A stretch of 15,102 nt of DNA from Ruminococcus sp. UBA1828 (GCA_002338885.1 DDJI01000080.1:3340-18441), one strand, 5' to 3'; positions 1 through 6,618 are shown, counted from the stretch's first letter. Notes: generated by a model not told the origin, from the sequence alone. Numbers and translations: made by a program.

Positions 1-390
1 CCGCCATACTCCGCCGGAGGTCTTTACAAGCTCTCCCCACGAGTATTCGGTCAGTATGTCCCCCGAGACGGGGAACATCTTTGCCTGCTCGTAGTACAGC
101 GTCTGAAGCTCGTCGGTGATGTCCTGCTTTGACTGGTCATCGCTTTCGACCTGCGCAGGCTGCTCATCCTGCTTGTCAATTCCCGAAAGCACCGAATCGA
201 CCTGGCTGTAATCGAGCGAAGGGTTGTCGCTTTGCTGATTTTCGCCCTGATCCGGAACGAGGTTTTTTGTCAGCGAACCTACAACAGCCCTGTAGCCGAC
301 TACCGACGCCGCTCCGACTGCAAGTATGCCGACACAAAGCGCAATATACATGCCCTTGTAACCGCTGCGTTTGAATCTCACTTTTTTCAT
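1..390 (-). CDS. Membrane-anchored M23 family metallopeptidase (SpoIIQ-like), 5' part only
   Basis: The first 130 codons are present; the gene runs off the left edge. Residues 1-12 are basic (MKKVRFKRSGYK), about 13-34 form one membrane segment, and about 40-95 are an Asp/Gln/Ser-rich linker. The last visible residues (about 108-130) read KMFPVSGDILTEYSWGEL, then VKTSGGVWR. This resembles the lead-in to the LytM/M23 fold of Clostridial SpoIIQ-like proteins, where 'THxGVDI' would follow; the zinc ligands lie outside the window. The family cleaves or binds peptidoglycan cross-links on the outer face of the membrane, and SpoIIQ acts in engulfment and the forespore channel. The ATG at 388-390 is chosen, with a weak AAGAAAGCGAG upstream; a TTG at 418-420 is an in-frame alternative before a TAG at 424-426. 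It is divergent from the NUDIX gene. The assignment rests on a short stretch, so SpoIIQ versus a generic cell-wall hydrolase is open. Confidence 0.7.
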   Translation of the reverse strand, partial: MKKVRFKRSGYKGMYIALCVGILAVGAASVVGYRAVVGSLTKNLVPDQGENQQSDNPSLDYSQVDSVLSGIDKQDEQPAQVESDDQSKQDITDELQTLYYEQAKMFPVSGDILTEYSWGELVKTSGGVWR

Positions 391-429
391 AATGCCATTT
401 GCACTCGCTTTCTTCGGCAAATTCTATAG

Positions 430-460
430 ATCTTTTCCCGTGCCGTCGGGGATAACATGC
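430..460 (-). promoter_or_regulatory. Possible forespore sigma-F-like promoter of the M23 gene
   Basis: On the minus strand GCATG (456-460) is followed after 16 bases by GGGAAAAGAT (430-439), 39 bases before the ATG. This partly resembles the sigma-F pattern (GYATA, about 15-16 bases, GGnRAnAMTW), but the last -10 positions do not fit. spoIIQ is a sigma-F gene in Bacillus subtilis, which is why the site was looked for. It is weak evidence. Confidence 0.2.
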
Positions 461-562
461 CTGCCACGGCTGCGGCGGGCTGTTTATCTAAGCTAAGTAT
501 TAGCAGTTTTTTTGGTTTTATGCGAGACGGGCGGTTATAAAAAATTTTAAAGGAGATATATC

Positions 563-1057
563 ATGCGAAACTCAAGCCTTTGCTACATTGAACGCGAAAA
601 CAGCTATCTCATGCTGCACAGAGTGAAAAAGGAAAACGACGTCAACAGGGACAAGTGGATAGGCGTCGGCGGAGGCTTTGAAGAGGGCGAGTCGCCTTAC
701 GACTGCGTAAAAAGGGAGGCGTACGAGGAAACGGGACTTACCCTGTTAAAGCCGGTTTATCGTGGTCTTGTGACGTTTGTCTACGGCGGGGGCGAGGGCG
801 AAGAATGCATCACCGAGCAAATGCACCTTTTTAGCTGCAAGGACTTTTGCGGCGAGCTTAGACCCGACTGCGACGAGGGCGTTTTGGAATGGGTGGAGCG
901 CTCACGGCTATTTGATTTGGAGCTTTGGGAGGGCGACAGGCTGTTTTTGCGCATGCTCGACCGCGACGCCCCGTTTTTCTCCTTGAAGCTTGTGTACTCA
1001 AAAGACGACGCCCTCAAAGAGGCGTTTTTGGACGGCGAGGCTTTGGATGTAAAATAG
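563..1057 (+). CDS. NUDIX hydrolase (MutT/8-oxo-dGTP diphosphatase-like)
   Basis: This 164-residue protein carries a complete Nudix box (GX5EX7REUXEEXGU) at about residues 37-59: GGFEEGE, seven residues, then REAYEETGL. NUDIX enzymes hydrolyse nucleoside diphosphates linked to another group, using Mg2+ held by the box glutamates. The start MRNSSLCYIERENSYLMLHR and the size suit the MutT-like group of Bacillota often annotated as 8-oxo-dGTP diphosphatase, but the true substrate cannot be read from sequence. AGGAG at 551-555 sits 7 bases before the ATG, so the start is firm. A weak promoter candidate is TTGGTT (512-517), 17 bases, TTATAA (535-540), which would leave almost no leader. The gene is single: divergent from the M23 gene and closed by the hairpin at 1084-1117. 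Confidence 0.9.
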   Translation: MRNSSLCYIERENSYLMLHRVKKENDVNRDKWIGVGGGFEEGESPYDCVKREAYEETGLTLLKPVYRGLVTFVYGGGEGEECITEQMHLFSCKDFCGELRPDCDEGVLEWVERSRLFDLELWEGDRLFLRMLDRDAPFFSLKLVYSKDDALKEAFLDGEALDVK

Positions 1058-1083
1058 AGCGCATGCATATACGCACAAAATAA

Positions 1084-1117
1084 AAAACCGGCAAGCCGCA
1101 TAGGGTCTGCCGGTTTT
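1084..1117. terminator. Bidirectional intrinsic terminator between convergent genes
   Basis: AAAACCGGCA (1084-1093) pairs perfectly with TGCCGGTTTT (1108-1117) around a 14-base loop. The A-run and T-run on the two arms let it act for the NUDIX gene on the plus strand and the lipoprotein gene on the minus strand. Confidence 0.85.
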
Positions 1118-1122
1118 ACTGT

Positions 1123-1152
1123 TTTTATTACTCCATGTTTTATTACTCCATG
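1123..1152. repeat. Perfect 15-bp tandem duplication across the lipoprotein stop codon
   Basis: TTTTATTACTCCATG occurs at 1123-1137 and again directly at 1138-1152. On the minus strand the unit carries the final Met-Glu codons and the TAA of the lipoprotein gene, so a second copy of ATGGAGTAA lies just past the real stop. It looks like a slippage duplication and leaves the protein end unchanged. Confidence 0.9.
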
Positions 1153-2345
1153 CCGATAGCTCTTTCGGGCTTATATCTCTTGACGGAGTTGTCGTTTACA
1201 ACTACATTGTAGTCTGCAAGCGTGTTGTTGATGAGCGCGGTGTAGTCGCTGTCAAACAAAGCGTATAGGAACGTTTCGCGGTTGTCCTCGTAAATGTCGT
1301 CCCTCTCAAGGATGTCGAGCTTTTGAACGAGGTATATGTTCAAGTCGTCCTGAACAAGGTCAAACGTTCCCGTCTTGACGTCCTCAAACACGTAGTTTAC
1401 AAACTTCTCGCTGGGCGTCGTGTCCTCGATATAGAGTATAACCTCGTTGGGATACTCGTCCTCTTCTTCCGCGTCTATCTCGGGCAGATCCTCCTTGACG
1501 TTCTCCTCCTCATCGGTGGTCTCGTCCGTTGTAGTCTCGTCCGTTGTAGTCTCGTCGGTGGTCGTCTCGTCAGAAGTGGTCTCCTCGTTTTCCGCTTCCT
1601 CCGCTGCCTCCTGCTCGGCTAAGATCTCGTCGTACTCGGCTATGAGGTCGCCCATTTCCTCGCCCGCCTCGGCTCTTTCGAGGTAAGCGTTTGCCATGTC
1701 GAGCGCCTCGTTGAGCCTGTCCTGATCGACGGCGTCGTTTACGTCATCGGCATACGGGAAGGTCATGTACTTGATTCTTGCGTAGTTGTCCTCCAAAAAT
1801 CCCTGAATGTCCTCTTCGGTTGTGCCGTTGAGACCGCCGACTTCGTAGTATGCGTTAAATACCATTTCCTCCTTGAGGGTGGAGGTTGCAGCCTTCTTTA
1901 CGGTTGCCTTTGAAATGCCCGCCTTTTCAAGAGCGTCGGAGCTTTGATTCCAAAGGTTGTTCACCTGAGCGTCTATGAGCGCCTCGTCGTCCTCTGTCAG
2001 CTCAAGTCCGAGCTGGCCAAACAAACGCTCCACTACAACGTACTGCTCGCACATGTTGAGCGCGTACTCGTTCATGTAATCCTTTACCGTCTGGTCGCCT
2101 ATGCTGTCGTCGATGTAGGATAAACCGTACATCATGTAGTAATAGTAGTTTTGGTCCTCGGCGGCAAGCTCATAGCCCGCAGCAGTATATCCCTGCGACT
2201 GATAGTAAATGTAAAGTCCGCTGTTTACTATCTCGCCGTCCACGTTTATTATCCACGATGTATCGCCGCACGCGGTCATTGACAGCATTATTACAAGCGC
2301 CATCAAGACGGCAAATAATTTCTTCACACCTTTGATGCCTTTCAT
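1143..2345 (-). CDS. Lipoprotein with degenerate SurA/PrsA-like (parvulin) architecture
   Basis: The 400-residue precursor has a lipoprotein signal: a basic start, a hydrophobic core at about 9-22 and lipobox MTAC with Cys26. Residues 27-180 are mostly helical with a Tyr/Met-rich stretch (QNYYYYMMYG), like the N-terminal chaperone part of SurA/PrsA proteins. Residues 190-240 (from ARIKYMTFPYAD through AGEEMGDLIAEYDE) resemble the first half of a PpiC parvulin domain, and about 300-345 resemble its second half (YLVQKLDI). Between them, about 243-299, is an acidic Thr/Glu/Asp linker with repeated DETTT units. The likely role is folding assistance for secreted proteins on the outer membrane face; isomerase activity is doubtful. 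The ATG is supported by AAGGA 8 bases upstream. It has its own promoter (2471-2499) and ends at a bidirectional terminator. A plain uncharacterised lipoprotein is the alternative. Confidence 0.75.
   Translation of the reverse strand: MKGIKGVKKLFAVLMALVIMLSMTACGDTSWIINVDGEIVNSGLYIYYQSQGYTAAGYELAAEDQNYYYYMMYGLSYIDDSIGDQTVKDYMNEYALNMCEQYVVVERLFGQLGLELTEDDEALIDAQVNNLWNQSSDALEKAGISKATVKKAATSTLKEEMVFNAYYEVGGLNGTTEEDIQGFLEDNYARIKYMTFPYADDVNDAVDQDRLNEALDMANAYLERAEAGEEMGDLIAEYDEILAEQEAAEEAENEETTSDETTTDETTTDETTTDETTDEEENVKEDLPEIDAEEEDEYPNEVILYIEDTTPSEKFVNYVFEDVKTGTFDLVQDDLNIYLVQKLDILERDDIYEDNRETFLYALFDSDYTALINNTLADYNVVVNDNSVKRYKPERAIGME
1506..1580 (-). repeat. 15-bp coding repeats encoding DETTT units
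   Basis: About five 15-base units lie in tandem inside the lipoprotein gene; CTCGTCCGTTGTAGT at 1521-1535 and 1536-1550 are identical, and units at 1551-1565 and 1566-1580 are diverged. They keep frame and encode the Thr/Asp/Glu linker. Copy number probably varies between strains. Confidence 0.85.
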
Positions 2346-2470
2346 CGCTAAAGTCCTTTCTGTGAAACAATTTTTGAGCCTTTTTGGGGTGCAAAACTCG
2401 CCGCACGCGCCTTTTAAAAGCTCACGTTACAAATCCGCATCAGCGCGGAGTTAATAAACAACACCAAAAC

Positions 2471-2499
2471 AGTATACATTATTTTTTTGCGGTTGTCTA
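2471..2499 (-). promoter_or_regulatory. Sigma-A promoter of the lipoprotein gene
   Basis: On the minus strand TAGACA (2494-2499) and TATACT (2471-2476) are separated by exactly 17 bases that include an A7 run. Transcription would start near 2464, giving a leader of about 120 bases. Apart from this promoter and the palindrome at 2546-2559, nothing else is recognised between 2346 and 2562. Confidence 0.7.
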
Positions 2500-2545
2500 C
2501 TGTTTTTTAATTATTTCAGATCAAATCCGCCCGAAAATCCGTGTG

Positions 2546-2559
2546 TGCACACGTGTGCA
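2546..2559. repeat. Perfect 14-bp palindrome TGCACACGTGTGCA
   Basis: The sequence equals its own reverse complement and overlaps a second palindrome, GTGTGCACAC (2543-2552). It starts 4 bases past the stop of the cyclophilin-like gene. There is no T-run after it, so it is not a typical intrinsic terminator; a binding site or chance GT/CA symmetry are both possible. Confidence 0.6.
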
Positions 2560-2562
2560 GCC

Positions 2563-3360
2563 TCACTCTTCGGGCTTGTTTTCCCCGTAAGTGGAGATGT
2601 ACGCCTTTTGTATTATTATGTCGCTTGCGGGCTGATAGCTTTCGAGAACCGTGGCTCCCACTATCTGCTCAAACACGTCCCAGCCGTCGTACACCTGTGC
2701 AAATATCGTGTATTCGCCGCAGAAGTTCGGTATTCCGCCGTACTCGTCAAACGCCGAGCCTAAGCTTTCGCCGTATGTCCTTTTGAGCGCGTCCTCGGCC
2801 ATGTATGCGTCGTCTATGTCGTTGATGAACAAAAACGAAGAGCCTGCGAGGTTTTTCTGAAACGGCCACACGCCTGACGTTCCCACATATGACGCTATGG
2901 CGCCTCTTAAAGGCCACAGCTTGTCCGAAACCTCAGCCTCTATGGACTGCGTGTCGGAATCCTCCGGCTGTTCTGCGTTCGGATCCGCAATTTTTGTGCC
3001 GCCTAAGGCGTACGCACCGTCCACAACCGCGCATACATATGTTCCGTCATAGTACCCCGACTCGACAAGCGAGGTAAAGTACTCGTAGTAAAGCGGAGTT
3101 TCCTCCGGGAAGAGCATGGCTTTCATCGTTCCGAGGTTTGTCTCGAACACCACGACAGGGTCGTCGTCCTGCGGCGTTTTAAGCTGCTCGAAGTCTATAA
3201 CGTCAGGTATTCCGGGACGCCTTGCTCCCGACACCCATATTATCAGCACAAACAGTATGATGATGAATATGGCTACAAGCGATATTCCCAAGTATCTCGA
3301 AAACGCCCGCGAACGAAACGGATTTTTTGACTTGTTGGGGTTTTGAATGTTTTGTGACAT
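2563..3360 (-). CDS. Membrane-anchored cyclophilin-like protein, catalytic residues replaced
   Basis: This 265-residue protein has a basic cytoplasmic start, one membrane segment (about 24-43) and an outward-facing cyclophilin-type domain (about 68-255). Fold markers are VVFETNLGTMKAMLFPEETP (69-88), GYYDGTY (102-108), GSSFLFIN (173-180) and FAQVYDGWDVFEQIV (220-234). In active cyclophilins the segment after GYYDG reads about FHRVIxGFMIQGGD. Here it is VCAVVDGAYALGGT, so the catalytic Arg is Ala111, the preceding His is Cys110 and the Gln is Leu119. The domain probably binds proline-containing or unfolded chains without much isomerase activity. RBS GGAGG lies close before the ATG at 3358-3360. 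It follows the DUF3267 gene by 15 bases and is probably the last gene of the cysE operon; no clear terminator follows. The fold call is solid, the loss of function is inferred. Confidence 0.85.
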   Translation of the reverse strand: MSQNIQNPNKSKNPFRSRAFSRYLGISLVAIFIIILFVLIIWVSGARRPGIPDVIDFEQLKTPQDDDPVVVFETNLGTMKAMLFPEETPLYYEYFTSLVESGYYDGTYVCAVVDGAYALGGTKIADPNAEQPEDSDTQSIEAEVSDKLWPLRGAIASYVGTSGVWPFQKNLAGSSFLFINDIDDAYMAEDALKRTYGESLGSAFDEYGGIPNFCGEYTIFAQVYDGWDVFEQIVGATVLESYQPASDIIIQKAYISTYGENKPEE

Positions 3361-3375
3361 ATGCGCCTCCGACTT

Positions 3376-3966
3376 TTATTGATTGTTGTCCTCCGGCATG
3401 TACCAGTAGGAATGTGTTTCGTATAGATATGTTTTAGAGCCTCTGGGCATCTGCGTGAGCGCATTGTACACGTTTAAATAGTCGCCCGCGCCCTGACCTA
3501 TGCATATTGAACCGAACACGCCCAGAGCAGTGTAGGTGGGGATTGCCATGTACAAAATAAACGGCACAAACCCGAAAACTATGTTCGGCAAAAGGCTCAT
3601 TATGACAAACCTTGCCTTGCTCATGTCCTCGCCGCCGGTGACAAAGAGCATGCCCTGCCGCAAATTCGTGTACACATATGCGGTCTTCTTAAAGCATATC
3701 GCGTGCAAAAGCTCGTGCGGGAACAGAACAAGCATCGAGCACACAGCTCCTATGATAATCTGCAAACCGTCGCTGCGGTCTATGCCTTTAGCCCTTACAA
3801 ACGTCGCCACCAGCAAAACCGCCGTCACGATGAACGCCGCTATGTTCATCACAAGAGCCATCTTGTTCATGTCCGGCTCCTTGAACATGACTGCGTTCGG
3901 CCTGTGTCCTTCGTTCGGGATGTCTGCGGGGTTGCCTGAGTACTTGCCTTTAAAAACAATCTTCAT
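3376..3966 (-). CDS. DUF3267 family membrane zincin-like protein
   Basis: The 196-residue product has about four membrane segments (roughly 35-57, 65-90, 119-140 and 144-164) and a zinc-protease motif HELLH at about residues 84-88 inside the second one, preceded by FP and followed by AICFKK. A conserved-looking GAGDYLN near 159-165 could give a third metal ligand. This matches DUF3267 ('putative zincin peptidase') proteins; their substrate is not known to me. I chose the ATG at 3964-3966 because AAAAAGGAG stands 5 bases before it. The frame stays open to an ATG at 4060-4062, which has its own GGAG and would add 32 mostly charged residues; that longer form cannot be excluded. It lies between cysS and the cyclophilin-like gene with short gaps, so co-transcription from the Cys T-box promoter is likely. 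Confidence 0.8.
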   Translation of the reverse strand: MKIVFKGKYSGNPADIPNEGHRPNAVMFKEPDMNKMALVMNIAAFIVTAVLLVATFVRAKGIDRSDGLQIIIGAVCSMLVLFPHELLHAICFKKTAYVYTNLRQGMLFVTGGEDMSKARFVIMSLLPNIVFGFVPFILYMAIPTYTALGVFGSICIGQGAGDYLNVYNALTQMPRGSKTYLYETHSYWYMPEDNNQ

Positions 3967-4079
3967 AAGGTCTCCTTTTTGCTTTTTGCGCAGCGAGATA
4001 TCCCGCCATGCGTTTTCTTGCCATGCCGGTTTGTGCTCAAATATTTGTTTTTTTTGCGCCATCGCACTCCGTCAGCCGC

Positions 4080-5522
4080 TCATCCGATAGGCTTTACGAC
4101 AGTTCCCTGCCTTGTTTCCTCTACCGAGTAGCCAAGCTCCGCTATTTTTGCCCGAAGTTCATCCGCAAGCGCAAAGTTTTTGTCCTTCCTTGCCGCTTTT
4201 CTCTGCTCCACAAGCTCCGAAACCTCTGCGGGTATATCTGCGGCGCCGGCATCTGACGCTATGCTCTCCTTATGCTTTTTTGCGTTTTCTATTAAGCTTA
4301 AGGACAGCACGCGGTCAAAGTCCTCTATCAAGGACAGCTTTGTCTTTTCGGATGCATTCGACTTTAAAACGTCGTACAAAGCCGTCACCGCAAGAGACGT
4401 GTTCAGGTCGTTGTCCATCGCCGCCGTGAATGAGGCTTTGAGCCGGTCATACGTGCTTTGCTCATCAAGCTTATTATGCTCCGTTTCGTCCTGCGCGTCA
4501 AGAAGCGAAGCGATTTTTGCCACAAGCTTGTTATACGCAACCGCCGCATTGTCTAAGCTGTCATATGAAAATACCAAAGACCTGCGGTAATGCGAGTGAA
4601 GGCAGAAGAAACGGTAAACTATCGGGTCGTAGCCCTTTTGCTCAAGTAAGGACACGGTCAAAAACTCGCCCTTTGACTTGCTCATCTTGCCCGACTCGGT
4701 GTTTAAGTGGTGCACGTGGAACCAGTGGCTGCACCACGGGTGTCCCAAATACGCCTCCGACTGTGCGGTTTCGTTTGTGTGGTGCGGGAAGGCGTTGTCT
4801 ATTCCTCCGCAGTGCAAATCAAGATACTCGCCGTTGTATTTAAGGCTTATGCATGAGCACTCTATGTGCCATCCGGGGTATCCCACGCCCCACGGCGAGT
4901 CCCATTTAAGCTCCTGATCCTCAAACTTTGATTTTGTGAACCACAGCACGAAGTCGGTCTTGTTTTTCTTGTTTGAGTCTGCCTCAACGCCTTCTCTCAC
5001 GCCGACTTCAAGGTCCTCCTCGTCAAAGTCGTTGAATATATAGTATTTTTCAAGGCGGGAGGTGTCAAAGTATATGTTTCCTCCCGCTTCGTATGCGTAG
5101 CCCTTGTCGATAAGAACCATAATCGCCTTTATAAAATCGTCTATGCAGGACGTTGCGGGGACAACCGTGGCCGGAATGGCGATGTTGAGCTTCTTGCAGT
5201 CGTCAAAGAACGCCCTGGTGTAAAACTCCGCTATCTGCATGACGGTCTTGTGCTCGCGCTTTGCGCCCTTGAGCATCTTGTCGTCGCCGGTGTCGCCGTC
5301 GCTTGTCAGATGTCCCACATCGGTTATGTTCATAACCCTGTTCACGTCGTATCCGATGTATTTAAGGTACTTTTCAAGTATGTCCTCCATTATATACGAG
5401 CGCAGATTTCCTATGTGCGCATAGTGATACACCGTCGGGCCGCAGGTGTACATCTGCACCTTTTTCGGAGTATGGGTTACAAATTCGTCCTTGCTTCTTG
5501 TGAGGGTGTTGTACAGTTTCAT
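4080..5522 (-). CDS. cysS: Cysteine--tRNA ligase
   Basis: CysS attaches cysteine to tRNA-Cys in the cytoplasm at the cost of ATP. The 480-residue length is usual for bacteria. The class I signatures are present: the HIGH-type motif as HIGN at 36-39 (in YHYAHIGNLRSY, the usual CysRS variant) and KMSKS at 279-283. The four zinc ligands that select cysteine are visible: Cys27 (MYTCGPT), Cys222 (GWHIECSC), His247 and Glu251 (FPHHTNE). The C-terminal part (about 340-465) is the helical anticodon-binding region, ending in the typical FALADELRAKIAELG. AAGGA lies about 10 bases before the ATG. The gene starts 44 bases after the cysE stop without a terminator between them, the classic cysE-cysS pair of Bacillota, under one T-box. 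Confidence 0.98.
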   Translation of the reverse strand: MKLYNTLTRSKDEFVTHTPKKVQMYTCGPTVYHYAHIGNLRSYIMEDILEKYLKYIGYDVNRVMNITDVGHLTSDGDTGDDKMLKGAKREHKTVMQIAEFYTRAFFDDCKKLNIAIPATVVPATSCIDDFIKAIMVLIDKGYAYEAGGNIYFDTSRLEKYYIFNDFDEEDLEVGVREGVEADSNKKNKTDFVLWFTKSKFEDQELKWDSPWGVGYPGWHIECSCISLKYNGEYLDLHCGGIDNAFPHHTNETAQSEAYLGHPWCSHWFHVHHLNTESGKMSKSKGEFLTVSLLEQKGYDPIVYRFFCLHSHYRRSLVFSYDSLDNAAVAYNKLVAKIASLLDAQDETEHNKLDEQSTYDRLKASFTAAMDNDLNTSLAVTALYDVLKSNASEKTKLSLIEDFDRVLSLSLIENAKKHKESIASDAGAADIPAEVSELVEQRKAARKDKNFALADELRAKIAELGYSVEETRQGTVVKPIG

Positions 5523-5566
5523 ATTTAAATTGTCCTTTCATAGATATCGTGCGCCGGCTGATGAGA

Positions 5567-6220
5567 CTACTTCTTTTCAAGCTCCCCGACGCGCTTTTCA
5601 AGGGCGTCTATCTTTGCAAGCTGCCTGCACAGCTCCTGAGATACGGGGTCGGGGATGTGGATCTGGTCAAGCTCATCCGTCACCCTTACGCCCCCACGCC
5701 TTACAACCTTTGCGGGCACGCCTACTGCGGTGCAGTTGTCCGGAATTTCGTTTAAAACCACTGCGTTTGCCGCGATTTTGACGTTGTTGCCTATCTTAAA
5801 CGGCCCTAAGACCTTTGCTCCGCTTCCTACCATCACGTTGTTGCCCAAAGTCGGGTGGCGCTTGCCTTTGTCCTTGCCGTTTCCCCCTAAGGTCACGCCC
5901 TGATACAGCAGGCAGTCGTCGCCTATAACCGTGGTTTCGCCTATTACAACTCCGCTTCCGTGGTCGATAAACAGCCGCTTTCCTATCTTTGCGCCGGGGT
6001 GTATCTCGATGCCGGTCAAAAACCTTCCTATCTGGGACAGTATTCTCGCCGTGGTGAACATCCTCGACACGTACAGCCTGTGGGACACTCGGTATATCAA
6101 AACTGCGTGAAGTCCCGAATATGTCAGCAGTATTTCAAGAGTGCTTCTTGCGGCGGGGTCGCGCTTTTTTACAACCGCTATCTCCTCCCGCAAAGCCTTT
6201 ATCACAGAGTTAATGCTCAT
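5567..6220 (-). CDS. cysE: Serine O-acetyltransferase
   Basis: CysE transfers acetyl from acetyl-CoA to serine, giving O-acetylserine, the precursor for cysteine synthase. The 217-residue protein has an N-terminal helical part (1-65) and a left-handed beta-helix of hexapeptide repeats (about 70-175) with the diagnostic segments IEIHPGAKIG (71-80), FIDHGSGVVIGET (85-97, catalytic His87), YQGVTLGG (106-113), RHPTLG (121-126) and GVPAKVV (167-173). The tail (about 190-217) is a short charged helix, LEKRVGELEKK, perhaps a coiled coil. It is the shorter Gram-positive (EpsC-like) form, without the long N-terminal domain of the E. coli enzyme. GGAGA 7 bases before the ATG fixes the start. It is the first gene behind the Cys T-box leader. 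Confidence 0.97.
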   Translation of the reverse strand: MSINSVIKALREEIAVVKKRDPAARSTLEILLTYSGLHAVLIYRVSHRLYVSRMFTTARILSQIGRFLTGIEIHPGAKIGKRLFIDHGSGVVIGETTVIGDDCLLYQGVTLGGNGKDKGKRHPTLGNNVMVGSGAKVLGPFKIGNNVKIAANAVVLNEIPDNCTAVGVPAKVVRRGGVRVTDELDQIHIPDPVSQELCRQLAKIDALEKRVGELEKK

Positions 6221-6244
6221 TGTATCTCTCCTTTATATAAATAT

Positions 6245-6308
6245 AAAAGCCGCTCCCGACACACCCGCACGCTTTTTTGGGACGGGGAAAATGTCAGGGA
6301 GGCGGCTT
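6245..6308 (-). terminator. T-box leader attenuator hairpin
   Basis: On the minus strand AGCCGCCTCCCTGACA pairs, with two small bulges, with TGTCGGGAGCGGCT, followed by TTTTATATTT. The 5' arm begins right after the T-box core, so antiterminator and terminator exclude each other. The loop holds about 30 bases. Confidence 0.9.
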
Positions 6309-6528
6309 GTGCTGCGGTTCCACTCCGATTTATCACTTAATGCGCCTTAACGCGGCGAACTCGCGCCAAAATACTCTCCCGATGCCTTCCGCGGCACTGC
6401 GGGATTTGATCTGTCGGGCTCACGGATGCACTTCACACAGTTTACCTACGGGCTTTCACCTGCCGCCCGCTCTCTTTACAGGTCAAAACTGCGCTACTCT
6501 ATCCGTTCACAGCCTTTATAATATATCA
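6245..6528 (-). ncRNA. T-box riboswitch specific for tRNA-Cys
   Basis: Read on the minus strand, Stem I is formed by GGCT (6511-6514) with AGCC (6417-6420), a kink-turn-like GTGAA/GTG, CGGAT (6501-6505) with ATCCG (6423-6427), and CAGTTT (6486-6491) with AAACTG (6438-6443). The internal loop has AGTA on one side and GAA on the other, the T-box specifier-loop pattern. After GAA-G comes TGC (6428-6430) followed by A, a Cys codon in the specifier position. The T-box core TGGAACCGC lies at 6314-6322; its bulge TGGA would pair with the UCCA end of tRNA-Cys, whose discriminator base is U. The terminator follows at 6245-6308. Uncharged tRNA-Cys should stabilise the antiterminator and switch on cysE-cysS and the genes behind them. 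The 5' end is estimated from the promoter. Confidence 0.95.
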
Positions 6529-6534
6529 ATATGC

Positions 6535-6563
6535 AGTATAGCACAGCTTCGTCAACATTTCAA
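6535..6563 (-). promoter_or_regulatory. Sigma-A promoter of the T-box/cysE operon
   Basis: TTGAAA (6558-6563) and TATACT (6535-6540) on the minus strand are spaced by 17 bases. The predicted start near 6528 lies just upstream of Stem I of the T-box, which supports the call. Confidence 0.8.
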
Positions 6564-6618
6564 GTGCACAGTTTAAGGCTAACAGAGCGCAGCAGCCCGA
6601 GCTTATCAAAAACAAAAG

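Noticed and set aside
1506..1580. 15-bp repeats considered as a CRISPR or intergenic array
   Set aside because: The units are contiguous without spacers, keep the reading frame and encode a low-complexity linker.
3536..4090. A 184-codon plus-strand frame over the DUF3267 gene
   Set aside because: It is a mirror of the membrane-protein gene; the minus-strand frame has HELLH and a strong ribosome site, this one has neither.
4080..5522. HIGN instead of HIGH in CysS as a sign of a defective enzyme
   Set aside because: HIGN is the ordinary form in many bacterial cysteinyl-tRNA synthetases, and KMSKS and all zinc ligands are intact.
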